64,000 nucleotides of DNA from Pectobacterium polaris (lineage in GTDB: Bacteria > Pseudomonadota > Gammaproteobacteria > Enterobacterales > Enterobacteriaceae), in assembly GCF_002307355.1 (NCBI RefSeq), contig NZ_CP017481.1, positions 4,092,001 through 4,156,000 on the forward strand, given 5' to 3'. The translations under genes and the position numbers were made by a program. This document shows, in pieces, positions 18,157-27,931 of the stretch; within the stretch, counting starts at the first letter, position 1, and each line of letters opens with the position of its first letter. The notes beneath the pieces are model-generated. The model saw nothing but the letters and a program-made list of their open reading frames with translations. It was not told the origin of the DNA and ran no database searches.

Positions 18157-19448
18157 ATCTGTCCGCGTTACCTATAGCTACCACTGCCAGTGATACAAGC
18201 GGTTCTTCCGCTTCGTTACTGACACAGGGTGAGCTGCCAAAAGATTTTGTTGATCTGTTGAGCAAACGCATATCACAAGTAGCCGATACTTCGGGTAAAA
18301 AAACGCTCGATAAAGTAGACGAAGAAGCCCTGCTAAGCGCGTTAGGGAAAGATAATGCTTCGCTGAGTCGTGACGATTTAAATGCCCTGCTTTCTTCCTT
18401 CAGTTCTCTCACGGGAGCAACGATTACAGCGGGTAAGCAAAATCCAGAAATTATAGGGCAGGCGAAGTTTAAGAATCTGGACAAAAAAGAGAGTGACAGC
18501 ACGGCAAATGACACTATCGCCATGCAGGCACTGCTTGCCATGTTGCAGACAGCGCCGCTTCCTACACAACCTGCCGCTGATAGTATTGCAGCAACTGCCG
18601 TAAATGCAGGGTTAATGATTCCGGGGCTTACTGACGCTAAACGCCAGAATGAGGCGTCCGCATCGGTACTAAGCAATACGGGCGAAAGTGCTAAAGGCAC
18701 GCTGGCAAAATTACTCGACACGTCAGTGATGCCAGATAAAGATGCAGGCCTATCACGCGATCTACATCATGCAGCCAAGCAAACCTCATCAGCAACAACC
18801 GAATCTGCGGATGAGGCTGCAAAGTTTGCGCTAACGACGCCAAACTCCCTTGCAGGCGATCGCAATGTGTCTGAATCAGTCTCTACGTTAGGCAACGGCG
18901 CGTCTCAAACAACGCCGCCTGTCGCACAAGCGATGCATATTCAACCGACATCGGTGGGAACAACCACCCCAGCCCCTCAGGCAACTAGCGCACAACTGAA
19001 TGCACCATTCGGTTCACCGCAATGGCAAGATGCATTGGGCCAGCAAATCATTATGTTCAGCCGTAATGGTCAACAGACCGTAGAGTTACGTTTGAACCCA
19101 CAGGAATTGGGTGCCCTGCACATCAGTCTAAAAATTGATGATAACCAAGCTCAAATTCATCTGGCTTCAGCAAGCGGTCAGGTTCGTTCAGCGCTGGAAG
19201 CTGCGCTGCCTCACCTGCGTAATGCGATGGCAGAGAGCGGAATTAACCTTGGCCAGAGCAGCGTAGGTAGTGATTCCTCTGCCTGGCAGCAGCAAATGGC
19301 GGGTAATAACAACGATGGCAACAACCGTGGCCCGTCTTACCAACAACAATTTGGCCATTCATCAGACAGCACAAGTGAATTATTAGACGTACCAGAACAG
19401 TTAAGATCAATGGCATCATCGGTCAACGGCGTTGATATCTTTGCCTGA
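18153..19448 (+). CDS. fliK: Flagellar hook-length control protein FliK
   Basis: A 431-residue secreted ruler that measures the hook and switches export specificity through FlhB. The N-terminal 290 residues are low-complexity Ser/Thr/Ala-rich, as expected of the extended ruler. The conserved C-terminal globular domain lies near 300-370 (QQTVELRLNPQELGALHISL), followed by a Gln/Asn-rich tail. It is the last gene of the fliFGHIJK operon; a stem-loop (19483-19520) lies in the gap before fliL. Confidence 0.95.
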   Translation: MNLSALPIATTASDTSGSSASLLTQGELPKDFVDLLSKRISQVADTSGKKTLDKVDEEALLSALGKDNASLSRDDLNALLSSFSSLTGATITAGKQNPEIIGQAKFKNLDKKESDSTANDTIAMQALLAMLQTAPLPTQPAADSIAATAVNAGLMIPGLTDAKRQNEASASVLSNTGESAKGTLAKLLDTSVMPDKDAGLSRDLHHAAKQTSSATTESADEAAKFALTTPNSLAGDRNVSESVSTLGNGASQTTPPVAQAMHIQPTSVGTTTPAPQATSAQLNAPFGSPQWQDALGQQIIMFSRNGQQTVELRLNPQELGALHISLKIDDNQAQIHLASASGQVRSALEAALPHLRNAMAESGINLGQSSVGSDSSAWQQQMAGNNNDGNNRGPSYQQQFGHSSDSTSELLDVPEQLRSMASSVNGVDIFA

Positions 19449-19482
19449 AAGTGAAGTAAACGAATAAGTTAGCACGATTTTC

Positions 19483-19520
19483 CCTGCCTATTCTCTGTAT
19501 TGAACATTGCAATAGGCAGG
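19483..19520. repeat. Stem-loop between fliK and fliL
   Basis: The perfect 10-bp arms CCTGCCTATT (19483-19492) and AATAGGCAGG (19511-19520) enclose an 18-base loop. There is no T run, so it is more likely a transcript-stability or attenuation element at the end of the fliF operon than a clean terminator. Confidence 0.6.
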
Positions 19521-19603
19521 ATAATCATCGACATTACGCATTTATTTATTGTTGGTTTCATCCAGCAATAAATATCGATAAGTAACGGGAACTATCTTTG
19601 GCT

Positions 19604-20083
19604 ATGTCTGATATGCAAGTTCGACCAGGACGTAAACGGTCTATTTGGCTAATACTACTGATTATCGTTGCTCTCGCTGCAACTGGTGCTGCGGGCGCCG
19701 CGTGGTGGCTATTAAGTCAGAAAAATGCGGCAACGGCTGAGCAGGAAGCACCGCCACCGCCAGAGCCTGTTTTCATGCCACTGGATACCTTTACCGTTAA
19801 TCTCGTCAATGCAGATAATGACCCTGACCGCGTGTTGTATGTTGGATTCACGCTGCGTTTACCAGATGAAGCCACGCGTACACGGTTTACTAATTATCTG
19901 CCAGAAGTTCGCAGCAGACTGTTATTACTGCTTTCTCGTCAGGACGCGATTGCACTTGCCAATGAGCAAGGTAAACAGAAGCTGATAGAGCAAATTAAGC
20001 AAGTGCTAAGCCCACCATTAGTTCCTGGTCAACCTAACCAGGTCGTTACTGATGTTCTGTTCACGGCCTTTATACTGCGGTAA
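19604..20083 (+). CDS. fliL: Flagellar basal body-associated protein FliL
   Basis: A single-pass inner-membrane protein of 159 residues that forms a ring around the MotB linker and supports the stator. A TM helix occupies about residues 15-38 ([20 protein letters not shown]). The periplasmic domain has the conserved blocks [16 protein letters not shown] and [16 protein letters not shown] and ends VLFTAFILR, as in E. coli. A TTG two codons upstream (19598) has better spacing from GGGA and is a real alternative start. It heads fliLMNOPQR. Confidence 0.95.
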   Translation: MSDMQVRPGRKRSIWLILLIIVALAATGAAGAAWWLLSQKNAATAEQEAPPPPEPVFMPLDTFTVNLVNADNDPDRVLYVGFTLRLPDEATRTRFTNYLPEVRSRLLLLLSRQDAIALANEQGKQKLIEQIKQVLSPPLVPGQPNQVVTDVLFTAFILR

Positions 20084-20088
20084 CCATT

Positions 20089-21102
20089 ATGGGCGATAGT
20101 ATTCTTTCACAAGCAGAAATTGATGCATTATTAAACGGCGACAGCGGCGATAGTGATGCTGACGCAAATGCAGCATCAAAAACGGATAGCGGCGTTAAGC
20201 CCTATGATCCGAATACTCAGCGACGCGTTATCCGTGAGCGTTTACAGGCGTTAGAGATCATTAATGAACGTTTTGCTCGCCAGTTCAGAATGTCATTATT
20301 TAACCTGTTGCGCCGTAGCCCTGATATCACCGTAGGTGGAATCAAGATCCAGCCTTACCATGAGTTCGCCAGAAACCTTCCGGTACCGACGAACCTGAAT
20401 CTGATTCACTTAAAACCGCTACGTGGTACTGCATTATTTGTATTTTCACCAAGCCTGGTATTTATCGCCGTAGATAACCTTTTTGGCGGTGATGGGCGCT
20501 TCCCGACGAAAGTTGAAGGACGTGAATTTACCCACACAGAGCAGCGCGTAGTTAAGCGTATGTTGCGCTTGGCTCTGGAAGCCTATGGCGAAGCCTGGAA
20601 TGCGATTTACAAACTTGACATCGAATACGTACGTTCAGAAATGCAGGTCAAGTTTACCAACATCACGACGTCGCCTAACGATATCGTCGTAACGACACCG
20701 TTCCATGTTGAAATCGGCTCACTGACTGGCGAATTTAACATCTGTATTCCTTTTTCAATGATCGAACCGCTTCGCGAACTGCTCGCGAACCCGCCATTGG
20801 AAAACTCTCGTCAGGAAGACCAGAGCTGGCGTGACACCCTAGCCAAGCAGGTACAGCATTCCGAATTGGAACTCGTTGCAAGCTTTGTTGATATTCCGCT
20901 GCGATTGTCCAAGATTCTGAAGCTGCAGCCCGGCGACGTTTTACCGATCGACAAACCTGACAAAATCGTTGCTCATGTTGACGGCGTGCCTGTGCTGACC
21001 AGCCAATATGGCACATTAAACGGGCAATATGCCCTACGTGTTGAACATTTGATTAACCCTATATTGAATTCTCTGGATAACGAGGAACAGCCCCATGAGT
21101 GA
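20089..21102 (+). CDS. fliM: Flagellar motor switch protein FliM
   Basis: A 337-residue C-ring protein that receives phosphorylated CheY. The N-terminal CheY-P-binding peptide LSQAEIDALLNG is intact. The CheC-like middle domain is followed by the C-terminal SpoA domain that pairs with FliN. It starts 5 bp after fliL and overlaps fliN by 8 bp. Confidence 0.98.
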   Translation: MGDSILSQAEIDALLNGDSGDSDADANAASKTDSGVKPYDPNTQRRVIRERLQALEIINERFARQFRMSLFNLLRRSPDITVGGIKIQPYHEFARNLPVPTNLNLIHLKPLRGTALFVFSPSLVFIAVDNLFGGDGRFPTKVEGREFTHTEQRVVKRMLRLALEAYGEAWNAIYKLDIEYVRSEMQVKFTNITTSPNDIVVTTPFHVEIGSLTGEFNICIPFSMIEPLRELLANPPLENSRQEDQSWRDTLAKQVQHSELELVASFVDIPLRLSKILKLQPGDVLPIDKPDKIVAHVDGVPVLTSQYGTLNGQYALRVEHLINPILNSLDNEEQPHE

Positions 21103-21508
21103 CACCAAGAAACCGTCCGACGATAAGGAATCAGTGGACGATCTGTGGGCTGATGCATTTAACGAGCAGCAGGCTGCAGAAAAACCGGCCGCGACAACGG
21201 AAGGCATTTTTAAGTCGCTAGACGGTCATGATCCGCTGGGTGCCCTGCAGGATATCGATCTGATATTGGATATTCCTGTCAAACTCACCGTTGAGCTTGG
21301 CCGAACCAAAATGACGATAAAAGAACTGCTGCGTCTGACCCAGGGGTCTGTTGTTGCACTTGATGGTTTAGCGGGTGAACCGTTGGATATCCTGATTAAC
21401 GGCTATCTGATCGCTCAGGGTGAGGTTGTTGTTGTATCTGACAAATACGGTGTTCGTATTACAGATATCATCACACCATCCGAACGTATGCGCCGCCTGA
21501 GTCGTTAA
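21095..21508 (+). CDS. fliN: Flagellar motor switch protein FliN
   Basis: A 137-residue C-ring protein. It has a variable acidic N-terminus (DDLWADAFNEQ) and a highly conserved SpoA domain (DIPVKLTVELGRTKMTIKEL) ending ITPSERMRRLSR, near identical to E. coli. It docks FliH/FliI at the C ring. The stop overlaps the fliO start by one base. Confidence 0.98.
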   Translation: MSDTKKPSDDKESVDDLWADAFNEQQAAEKPAATTEGIFKSLDGHDPLGALQDIDLILDIPVKLTVELGRTKMTIKELLRLTQGSVVALDGLAGEPLDILINGYLIAQGEVVVVSDKYGVRITDIITPSERMRRLSR

Positions 21509-21930
21509 TGGCAACAGCCTCGATATCATCCCCGGCCCCAGTAGCAAGTCAGCAGTCAACACTTGTTACTGAGCCACCACTTACCGGCAGCATGTTACTG
21601 ACACAGGTTGGTAGCGTGCTCGCTGGTATTTTATTATTTATTCTGCTGATTGCCTGGCTGGCTCGCAAACTCGGCTTTGCTCCCCAAGCCAAGCAAAACA
21701 AGTTGCTAAAAGTGGTATCCAGTTGCCCTATCGGGCAGCGTGAACGTGTCGTCATTGTAGAGGTTGATAATACCTGGCTGGTGTTAGGTGTTACGGCTCA
21801 GCAAATCACACCGCTGCATACACTTCCGGCACAACCAACCAACGACAGTTCCTCCACTGGCGATACCAAGCCGGTAGATTTCAATCAACTGTTAAAGAAA
21901 GTTTTAAAGCGTCCGGAAAAATCGGAATGA
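21508..21930 (+). CDS. fliO: Flagellar export scaffold protein FliO
   Basis: A 140-residue bitopic membrane protein that helps assemble the FliP ring of the export gate. One TM helix near residues 32-50 ([21 protein letters not shown]) is followed by a cytoplasmic domain with the conserved [15 protein letters not shown] block. Poorly conserved family; identity supported by position between fliN and fliP. ATGA overlap with fliP. Confidence 0.94.
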   Translation: MATASISSPAPVASQQSTLVTEPPLTGSMLLTQVGSVLAGILLFILLIAWLARKLGFAPQAKQNKLLKVVSSCPIGQRERVVIVEVDNTWLVLGVTAQQITPLHTLPAQPTNDSSSTGDTKPVDFNQLLKKVLKRPEKSE

Positions 21931-22703
21931 GTGTCTTGCCTAATTATTTTCGTATCACCGCCCTGCTTCGCACACTGCGCAATGGTTTAGCTATCGGTTT
22001 ATTATTCATGGCACCATCCGTATGGGCACAGCTTCCCGGAATTGTGACGCAGCCGCTACCTAACGGTGGACAGAGTTGGACGCTATCAGTACAAACACTG
22101 GTTTTCCTCACGTCATTAACATTTCTTCCTGCCGCATTGCTAATGATGACCAGCTTCACCCGCATCATTATTGTACTGAGTTTGTTACGTAATGCGCTGG
22201 GTACACCAACCGCACCACCGAACCAGGTATTGCTCGGGTTGACGCTTTTCCTGACATTTTTTGTCATGTCGCCAGTATTCAACCGCGTTTATGACGAAGC
22301 CTATCTTCCCTTCAGTCAGGATCAAATCAGCATGGAAGTCGCCATAGAACGTGGCGCGGAACCCGTGCGTGAGTTCATGCTGCGGCAGACCCGGGAAACC
22401 GATCTAGCGTTATTTACCCGGCTGGCAGCAATTCCAGAGATTCAGGGGCCTGAAGCAGTACCCATGCGTGTACTTCTCCCCGCATTTGTGACAAGTGAGC
22501 TAAAAACCGCGTTCCAGATCGGTTTCACCGTGTTTATTCCTTTCCTTATCATCGACCTCGTTGTTGCCAGTGTATTGATGGCGCTGGGTATGATGATGGT
22601 TCCTCCGGCGACAATTTCGTTGCCTTTTAAACTCATGCTTTTCGTATTAGTCGATGGCTGGCAACTGCTACTCGGTTCATTAGCCCAAAGTTTTTATAGT
22701 TAG
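21927..22703 (+). CDS. fliP: Flagellar export gate protein FliP
   Basis: A 258-residue core gate protein, five copies of which form the export pore with FliQ and FliR. It has a cleavable N-terminal signal peptide ([16 protein letters not shown]), unusual for this system but normal for FliP. The conserved [20 protein letters not shown] follows, then further TM helices ([20 protein letters not shown]). Confidence 0.98.
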   Translation: MSVLPNYFRITALLRTLRNGLAIGLLFMAPSVWAQLPGIVTQPLPNGGQSWTLSVQTLVFLTSLTFLPAALLMMTSFTRIIIVLSLLRNALGTPTAPPNQVLLGLTLFLTFFVMSPVFNRVYDEAYLPFSQDQISMEVAIERGAEPVREFMLRQTRETDLALFTRLAAIPEIQGPEAVPMRVLLPAFVTSELKTAFQIGFTVFIPFLIIDLVVASVLMALGMMMVPPATISLPFKLMLFVLVDGWQLLLGSLAQSFYS

Positions 22704-22723
22704 ACGGATAGAGGAATGCGACT

Positions 22724-22993
22724 ATGACACCAGAATCGGTGATGGCGCTTGGCTATGAAGCAATGAAAGTAGCATTGGCACTGGCGGCGCCTCCCCTGAT
22801 GGCGGCACTGCTCAGCGGATTGACTATTAGCCTCTTGCAGGCTGCTACCCAAATAAACGAAATGACACTGTCATTTATCCCTAAAATCCTAACGGTGTTC
22901 CTTACCTTAGTGATCGCAGGTCCCTGGATGTTAAACCTCATGCTGGACTATATGCGTACGCTATTCGGCCAGTTACCTAATATTATTGGGTAA
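22724..22993 (+). CDS. fliQ: Flagellar export gate protein FliQ
   Basis: An 89-residue protein forming a helical hairpin of two TM segments ([20 protein letters not shown] and [20 protein letters not shown]), with the conserved [19 protein letters not shown]. Four copies wrap the FliP/FliR pore. Length and sequence match E. coli FliQ. Confidence 0.98.
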   Translation: MTPESVMALGYEAMKVALALAAPPLMAALLSGLTISLLQAATQINEMTLSFIPKILTVFLTLVIAGPWMLNLMLDYMRTLFGQLPNIIG

Positions 22994-22995
22994 GC

Positions 22996-23790
22996 ATGCT
23001 GACGTTTAACAGTTGGGACATGGTGAATTGGGTTAGCCAGTTTTTTTGGCCCTTTGTCAGAATTCTTGCACTGATCAGTACCGCACCTGTCTTTAACGAA
23101 AGAGCGATTGGTAATCGGGTGAAGATCGGTCTGGGTGTACTAATTACCCTGCTCGTTGCGCCCTATTTACCGTTAAACACCACGCCTATTTTTTCCGTCG
23201 CAGGTGTGTGGCTCTTAATACAGCAAATACTCATCGGCGTTACGCTAGGCCTGTCAATGCAGTTAGCATTTGCTGCTATTCGCCATGCTGGCGAACTTAT
23301 TGGCTTACAAATGGGGCTCGCTTTTGCGACCTTCTTTGATCCCACCGGTGGCCCGAATATGCAGGTAATCGCTCGTTTCCTGAATATTCTCGCGATTTTA
23401 TTGTTCTTAACCTTCGATGGACACCTCTGGCTGATTTCGCTGTTAGCTGATAGCTTCTATACCCTGCCTATCAGTGCTAACCCTATCAACAGCTATGCAT
23501 TTCTCGCTCTTGCACGTGCCGGTGGGCTGATTTTTATTAATGGATTGATGTTAGCGTTGCCAATCATAACCTTATTACTGACCATTAACCTGGCATTAGG
23601 TATGCTTAACCGTATGGCACCTCAACTCTCGATATTTGTCGTTGGTTTCCCGATTACCCTCACGGTGGGAATTATGACGCTGGGTTTATTACTCCCACTC
23701 GTCCCCCCCTTTGCAGAGCATTTATTCAGCGAGGTATTCGACTTACTCGCTGATATTCTCACTCAGCTATCAAGTCCTAGCTCCCAATAG
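22996..23790 (+). CDS. fliR: Flagellar export gate protein FliR
   Basis: A 264-residue polytopic protein, one copy per gate, structurally a FliP-FliQ fusion. It starts 2 bp after fliQ. Conserved blocks are [20 protein letters not shown] near the N-terminus and [19 protein letters not shown] in the middle. It is the last gene of the fliL operon. Confidence 0.97.
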   Translation: MLTFNSWDMVNWVSQFFWPFVRILALISTAPVFNERAIGNRVKIGLGVLITLLVAPYLPLNTTPIFSVAGVWLLIQQILIGVTLGLSMQLAFAAIRHAGELIGLQMGLAFATFFDPTGGPNMQVIARFLNILAILLFLTFDGHLWLISLLADSFYTLPISANPINSYAFLALARAGGLIFINGLMLALPIITLLLTINLALGMLNRMAPQLSIFVVGFPITLTVGIMTLGLLLPLVPPFAEHLFSEVFDLLADILTQLSSPSSQ

Positions 23791-24163
23791 TAAAATTAAG
23801 AAATCCGTAGTGGTCGACGTTAGGCCAATACTGATATCGTGCGCGTATATTTATTCCTCACGTTAACATCCTATCGCGACTTGTCATATGGCTATGCAAA
23901 GCTGTAACTTTGCCAAATCACGCGTAGGAAGTTGCGCCAGACATCGATGCACTAGAACAATCGATATACTAAAACAATCTATGCGCTAAAGAAACAGGTG
24001 TTATATAAACGAGATGCCAGAGAGAAGTGGGGGACGATCGGAGGAATAAAAAATGGCATGTCATCCATTCAATATAATGAAAGGAGTGACACGCCTAAAA
24101 AATACGCCCGGTTTAAGCGTATTCAAATCGTAAAGTAGAATAGATGAATATCCTCTATTACTA
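23791..24163. other. Convergent fliR-flgL intergenic region
   Basis: This 373-bp AT-rich stretch has no supported gene. The flgL terminator is at 24096-24123. No comparable terminator was seen for fliR. In E. coli rcsA lies downstream of fliR; nothing like it is present here. Confidence 0.7.
24096..24123 (-). terminator. Terminator of flgKL
   Basis: The arms AATACGC (24101-24107) and GCGTATT (24117-24123) form a stem that, on the minus strand, runs straight into a T tract. It lies 40 bp after the flgL stop. Confidence 0.82.
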
Positions 24164-25117
24164 CTATTTCATCTGGAACAACGACATTCCCTGCATGTTC
24201 TGAAACGTTGTGTAAGAAGCTTGCAAAGAAGACATCTGCATCATGTAAGAAGAAATCGCCTCAACCCAGTCAGTATCCTGCAATTGCGACAATGTCGTTT
24301 TGTTTGCTACATCGCGATCTTTACCAATAGCATCAAGATTATCAATTTCATTGAGCTGAATGCCCAGTTCAGCACGGGCAGACGAAATATTACTCAATGA
24401 ATTATTTAAACCGCGATTTGCCGTATTCATTGCAGCAGCAACACTTTCCTTTGTTGCATCATCTGCACCATCAAGCGGAGTTTCTAGCGCTTTGATAGCA
24501 ATATCGAGGCTTTCAAACAAATCAGCCTGTACGCTACCATCAGGTTCAGTTTTTGCACCACCAGTTGCGCGCATAAATACGTCAGAACCAATATGGCTCA
24601 CCGTCATAGAACGAGAAGAGTCCACTTGTTGTGAAATAGCCTGATATCCACCTTGATATTCGATACCAGATGCACCTTCGACAAAGGGAGTTTTATCAGT
24701 TTCATAACCGGCGAAAATATAATTACCATTACCATCGGTACTATTAGCCATATTAAGCAATTCAGCTTTCATGCCACGTAACGATGCTGCGATTGAGCTG
24801 CGGTTATCATCATTATTAGTTCCACCAGACTTAATTACTTCACTTAATGCGCTAGTGATCGTAATAGTACTTTTGCTTAAAATAGACTCTTCCAGAGACA
24901 TACTTTGCTTAGCAAACGTACGCGCTAGCGTATATTGGCTGTTCTCCGACTGAGCCTGGTCAAGCATAATAACATTCGCTGCTGCAATCGGATCGTCTGA
25001 TGGGTTTACGACACGTTTGCCCGTTGCTAACTGCTCACCTGTTTTTTGCCACGTTGCCTGACCATTAATAATGCCTTGCATATTTTGCTGATATATCATG
25101 CTGGTACTTAAACGCAT
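24164..25117 (-). CDS. flgL: Hook-filament junction protein FlgL (HAP3)
   Basis: A 317-residue junction protein with flagellin-like ends: MRLSTSMIYQQNMQGIINGQ at the start and a C-terminal helix ending TFQNMQGMSLFQMK. The ATG at 25117 gives the E. coli length and has GAGAGGA upstream; six more in-frame codons precede it. Exported, it links FlgK to the filament. It lies 31 bp after flgK in the sigma-28 driven flgKL unit. Confidence 0.97.
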   Translation of the reverse strand: MRLSTSMIYQQNMQGIINGQATWQKTGEQLATGKRVVNPSDDPIAAANVIMLDQAQSENSQYTLARTFAKQSMSLEESILSKSTITITSALSEVIKSGGTNNDDNRSSIAASLRGMKAELLNMANSTDGNGNYIFAGYETDKTPFVEGASGIEYQGGYQAISQQVDSSRSMTVSHIGSDVFMRATGGAKTEPDGSVQADLFESLDIAIKALETPLDGADDATKESVAAAMNTANRGLNNSLSNISSARAELGIQLNEIDNLDAIGKDRDVANKTTLSQLQDTDWVEAISSYMMQMSSLQASYTTFQNMQGMSLFQMK

Positions 25118-25148
25118 GGTATTAATTCCTCTCAATCAAATGGTCAAA

Positions 25149-26843
25149 CTAGTTACGAGCAGCTAAAAGCGCATCGAATATAGATTGTGCTGTTTTGATG
25201 ACTTGAGCATTTGCCATATAATATTGCTGATAACGCATCAGATCGCCGTACTCTTCATCCAGGTTTACACCGGATACGGATTGCTGTTCTGCAGTCAGCT
25301 GCTTAACAACGTTTTGCTGCGATGTATTATTTATCTTCAACGTGCTAGTTTGGTTACCAATTGTACCTACCAGACTAGCATAGGCTCCGGAAACGCTCGC
25401 TTTCCCGCCTACAATTTTCTCATTTTGTAGAGCAAGCAGTGCCTTAGCATTGGTATTATCACCTACCCCACCAAAGACAGGATTACCGCTTGCGTCCAAA
25501 ACCGGAGCACCATTTTCGTCAAGCTTAACGGATGCCGCCGCAATTTTGTTAGGATCTGAAACAGCTACTGCCATATCGATAATGACGTCATTAACCGGCT
25601 TAAGCAGGAAGCTGTCATTCGTTGCCGGCGTCCCTGTGATAGCCATTTTAACGCCATCAAAGTTCAGGCTGTTATCAGAGGTATCCACCGCCGCCGTGAA
25701 TTTTGAATTATCAGACAAACGGGTTACTTGCCAATTAGCGCCATCGTATTTAATCGCATAATTAGTTGCCTGCACATCTTTGGTATCGGTGTAAGACGGA
25801 GTTAACGTCGCGTTACCCCCGTTCTTACTGTCGTTCAGAACGACAGCCTTACCAAAAGAGAAGAAATCGCCGCCCTTAACACCATCACGGTCATAACCTT
25901 GCTGATGTTGGGTATTGAACGCATCGGCAAATGCCAGCGCTAACTGCCCTAACTGGCCACGTGCTTCATCTAGCGTTTCAGTGCGGAAAGAAAGTAAACC
26001 GCCTAATGAACCACCAGTTAACGTACTCTCATTTAATGAGACAACATCGTTTGTCTGGTCTTTATATCCAATAGTCAGACGCGTTGGATCATTGCTTGAA
26101 CCGATGGCTACCAGTTCATTGCTTGTTCCAGCCTGAACCAGATTGGTACCATTTTTCAATGCTACGTTATAGACGATTCCATCCTGAACGGTAACGTCAA
26201 CGCCTACTAATTTGTTAAGCTGATCGACAAGAAGATCGCGCTGATCGAGCAAATCATTAGGCATCGTGCCGCTATTCGCGCCCATTAACTTCGTGATTTC
26301 ATTATTTAAAGACGCAATCTGATCGGTATACGTATTAACTTGGCCAACAGTACTTTGAATCTGTGTATTCAGCCCACTGTCCATGTCACGCAAATATTTA
26401 TCTGTAACTTTAAATTGGTTTACCAGCCCTTCAGCTTTGCCCAGTACGGTTTGGCGAGTCGACGAGTCGCCTGGATTACTGGTGAGGTTTTGCAGGTTAG
26501 AAAAGAACCCCTGAATCGTTGATGAAAGGCTCGTTGTGCTGCTAGCCAGAAGATTATCGATCTTGGAGATTTGCTCGTAGTAAGCAGAAACCGAGCTGCT
26601 TGTCGTTTGTGCCGCACGCAGCTGATTAGTGATGAACTCATTGTATTGACGATTAATGCTAACAACATTGACACCGTTACCAATATACCCAGCCGATGTG
26701 GTGCTGCTAATAGCTTGCTCAAGTATCGCATTCTGCCGACTGTAGCCAGTAACAGCCTGATTACTAATGTTGTTACTCACTGTACTCAGCGCAACCTGTG
26801 CACCTTTTAAGCCACTCATCGCGGTGTTAATTAAATTGGACAT
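25149..26843 (-). CDS. flgK: Hook-filament junction protein FlgK (HAP1)
   Basis: A 564-residue junction protein, slightly longer than E. coli FlgK (547), with the extra length in the variable middle. The N-terminal rod/hook motif is MSNLINTAMSGLKGAQVALS, then NNISNQAVTGYSRQ. The C-terminal helix ends YYMANAQVIKTAQSIFDALL. A sigma-28 promoter is present at 26934-26960. Confidence 0.97.
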   Translation of the reverse strand: MSNLINTAMSGLKGAQVALSTVSNNISNQAVTGYSRQNAILEQAISSTTSAGYIGNGVNVVSINRQYNEFITNQLRAAQTTSSSVSAYYEQISKIDNLLASSTTSLSSTIQGFFSNLQNLTSNPGDSSTRQTVLGKAEGLVNQFKVTDKYLRDMDSGLNTQIQSTVGQVNTYTDQIASLNNEITKLMGANSGTMPNDLLDQRDLLVDQLNKLVGVDVTVQDGIVYNVALKNGTNLVQAGTSNELVAIGSSNDPTRLTIGYKDQTNDVVSLNESTLTGGSLGGLLSFRTETLDEARGQLGQLALAFADAFNTQHQQGYDRDGVKGGDFFSFGKAVVLNDSKNGGNATLTPSYTDTKDVQATNYAIKYDGANWQVTRLSDNSKFTAAVDTSDNSLNFDGVKMAITGTPATNDSFLLKPVNDVIIDMAVAVSDPNKIAAASVKLDENGAPVLDASGNPVFGGVGDNTNAKALLALQNEKIVGGKASVSGAYASLVGTIGNQTSTLKINNTSQQNVVKQLTAEQQSVSGVNLDEEYGDLMRYQQYYMANAQVIKTAQSIFDALLAARN

Positions 26844-26933
26844 AGGGTGTTGTTCCTTTTACACAGGCTTTTGTCGCCCTGCGCGATTAACCAAATGCTG
26901 AAAGCAGCAAATACGCTACATAAGTTAATTACT

Positions 26934-26960
26934 TTATCGGTCAGGAAGCGCAAATCTTGA
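26934..26960 (-). promoter_or_regulatory. Sigma-28 promoter of flgKL
   Basis: On the minus strand TCAAGATT, 11 bases, then ACCGATAA. The -10 matches FliA consensus at seven of eight positions; the -35 is weaker. It lies in the 125-bp flgJ-flgK gap. Confidence 0.7.
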
Positions 26961-26968
26961 ATAAAAAA

Positions 26969-27931
26969 TTAAAATAGCCGACTCAAATCGTGAGTGTAAG
27001 CTTTCGCCACTTTCTCGCCAGAACTCTTCATTTGCTGGATCATGCTAACCAGCTTCTGGGCATATTGTGGGTCGGTCGCATAACCCGCCTTTTGTAACGC
27101 ATGAGCGGCTTGCTCAGCCGTTCCGGCGCTCATCACAGCAGAATAGCGTGGGTTATTGGTCAACAATTTCACATAGTCGCCAATAGCCTCAATATAGGAA
27201 TCGTATACTCGGAAGCTGGCTTTTACTTTTTTGGCCACGCCTTGCTCATACTCTGTCGTCGTTATTTCTGTTGTCGGCCCATTCCAGCTACTGCCTGCTT
27301 TGATACCGAACAGGTTATGACTTGGTCGCCCATCTTCGGTAGGGATTTCACGCTGCCCCCAGCCAGACTCAAGCGCAGCCTGAGCGATGATGAGGTGGTG
27401 AGGTATACCGCTATGCTGGCTGGCAATCTGAGCGGGTAAGGAAATCTGAGACACAAAATTACTATTGGATAGCGGCAACGCTGAACCCGTAGTGGGCAAT
27501 TTGGGCAGCGCTTTACGTACCATCTGTTCCACGGCTGCGATTGGCATGCTTTTAAGCACATCACCATCAAATGTTAATGGAACAGATGGAACAGCGGCTT
27601 TAGCCGCCGTAGCATCTGGCGATTGTCGGGTCAATTGCTCAACCATAACATCCGCGAGCCCAAGCCCCTTGCCCTTAGTCGATATCTCTTGAGCAATTTG
27701 CTGGTCATACATTGAGGTATACAGACGCGTCTGATCGCTGTTGAAAAGCCCATCCTGCGGAATCGCAGAACGCATGCTTTTCATCATCAATTGTACAAAC
27801 ACGCCTTCCATTTGTTGCGCAACCGCCCTGATACCCTCTTTGCTTTGAGGATTGCCTGAAACTTCACGCTTCAGCGTATTCAGGGACTGCGCATCATAGG
27901 CCGCGTTATTCAGCGTCTGCATATCACCCAT
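26969..27931 (-). CDS. flgJ: Rod cap / peptidoglycan hydrolase FlgJ
   Basis: A 320-residue bifunctional protein. The N-terminal half caps the growing rod (MEGVFVQLMMKSMRSAIPQD, MYDQQIAQEI). The C-terminal half is a GH73 glucosaminidase that opens the cell wall, with the catalytic Glu in HHLIIAQAALESGWGQREIP and the block SHNLFGIKAGSSW. The start overlaps the flgI stop by one base (TGATG). Last gene of the flgBCDEFGHIJ series. Confidence 0.97.
   Translation of the reverse strand: MGDMQTLNNAAYDAQSLNTLKREVSGNPQSKEGIRAVAQQMEGVFVQLMMKSMRSAIPQDGLFNSDQTRLYTSMYDQQIAQEISTKGKGLGLADVMVEQLTRQSPDATAAKAAVPSVPLTFDGDVLKSMPIAAVEQMVRKALPKLPTTGSALPLSNSNFVSQISLPAQIASQHSGIPHHLIIAQAALESGWGQREIPTEDGRPSHNLFGIKAGSSWNGPTTEITTTEYEQGVAKKVKASFRVYDSYIEAIGDYVKLLTNNPRYSAVMSAGTAEQAAHALQKAGYATDPQYAQKLVSMIQQMKSSGEKVAKAYTHDLSRLF

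Noticed and set aside
17924..18721. 265-codon frame opposite fliJ/fliK
   Set aside because: Antisense shadow of well-supported genes with biased composition.
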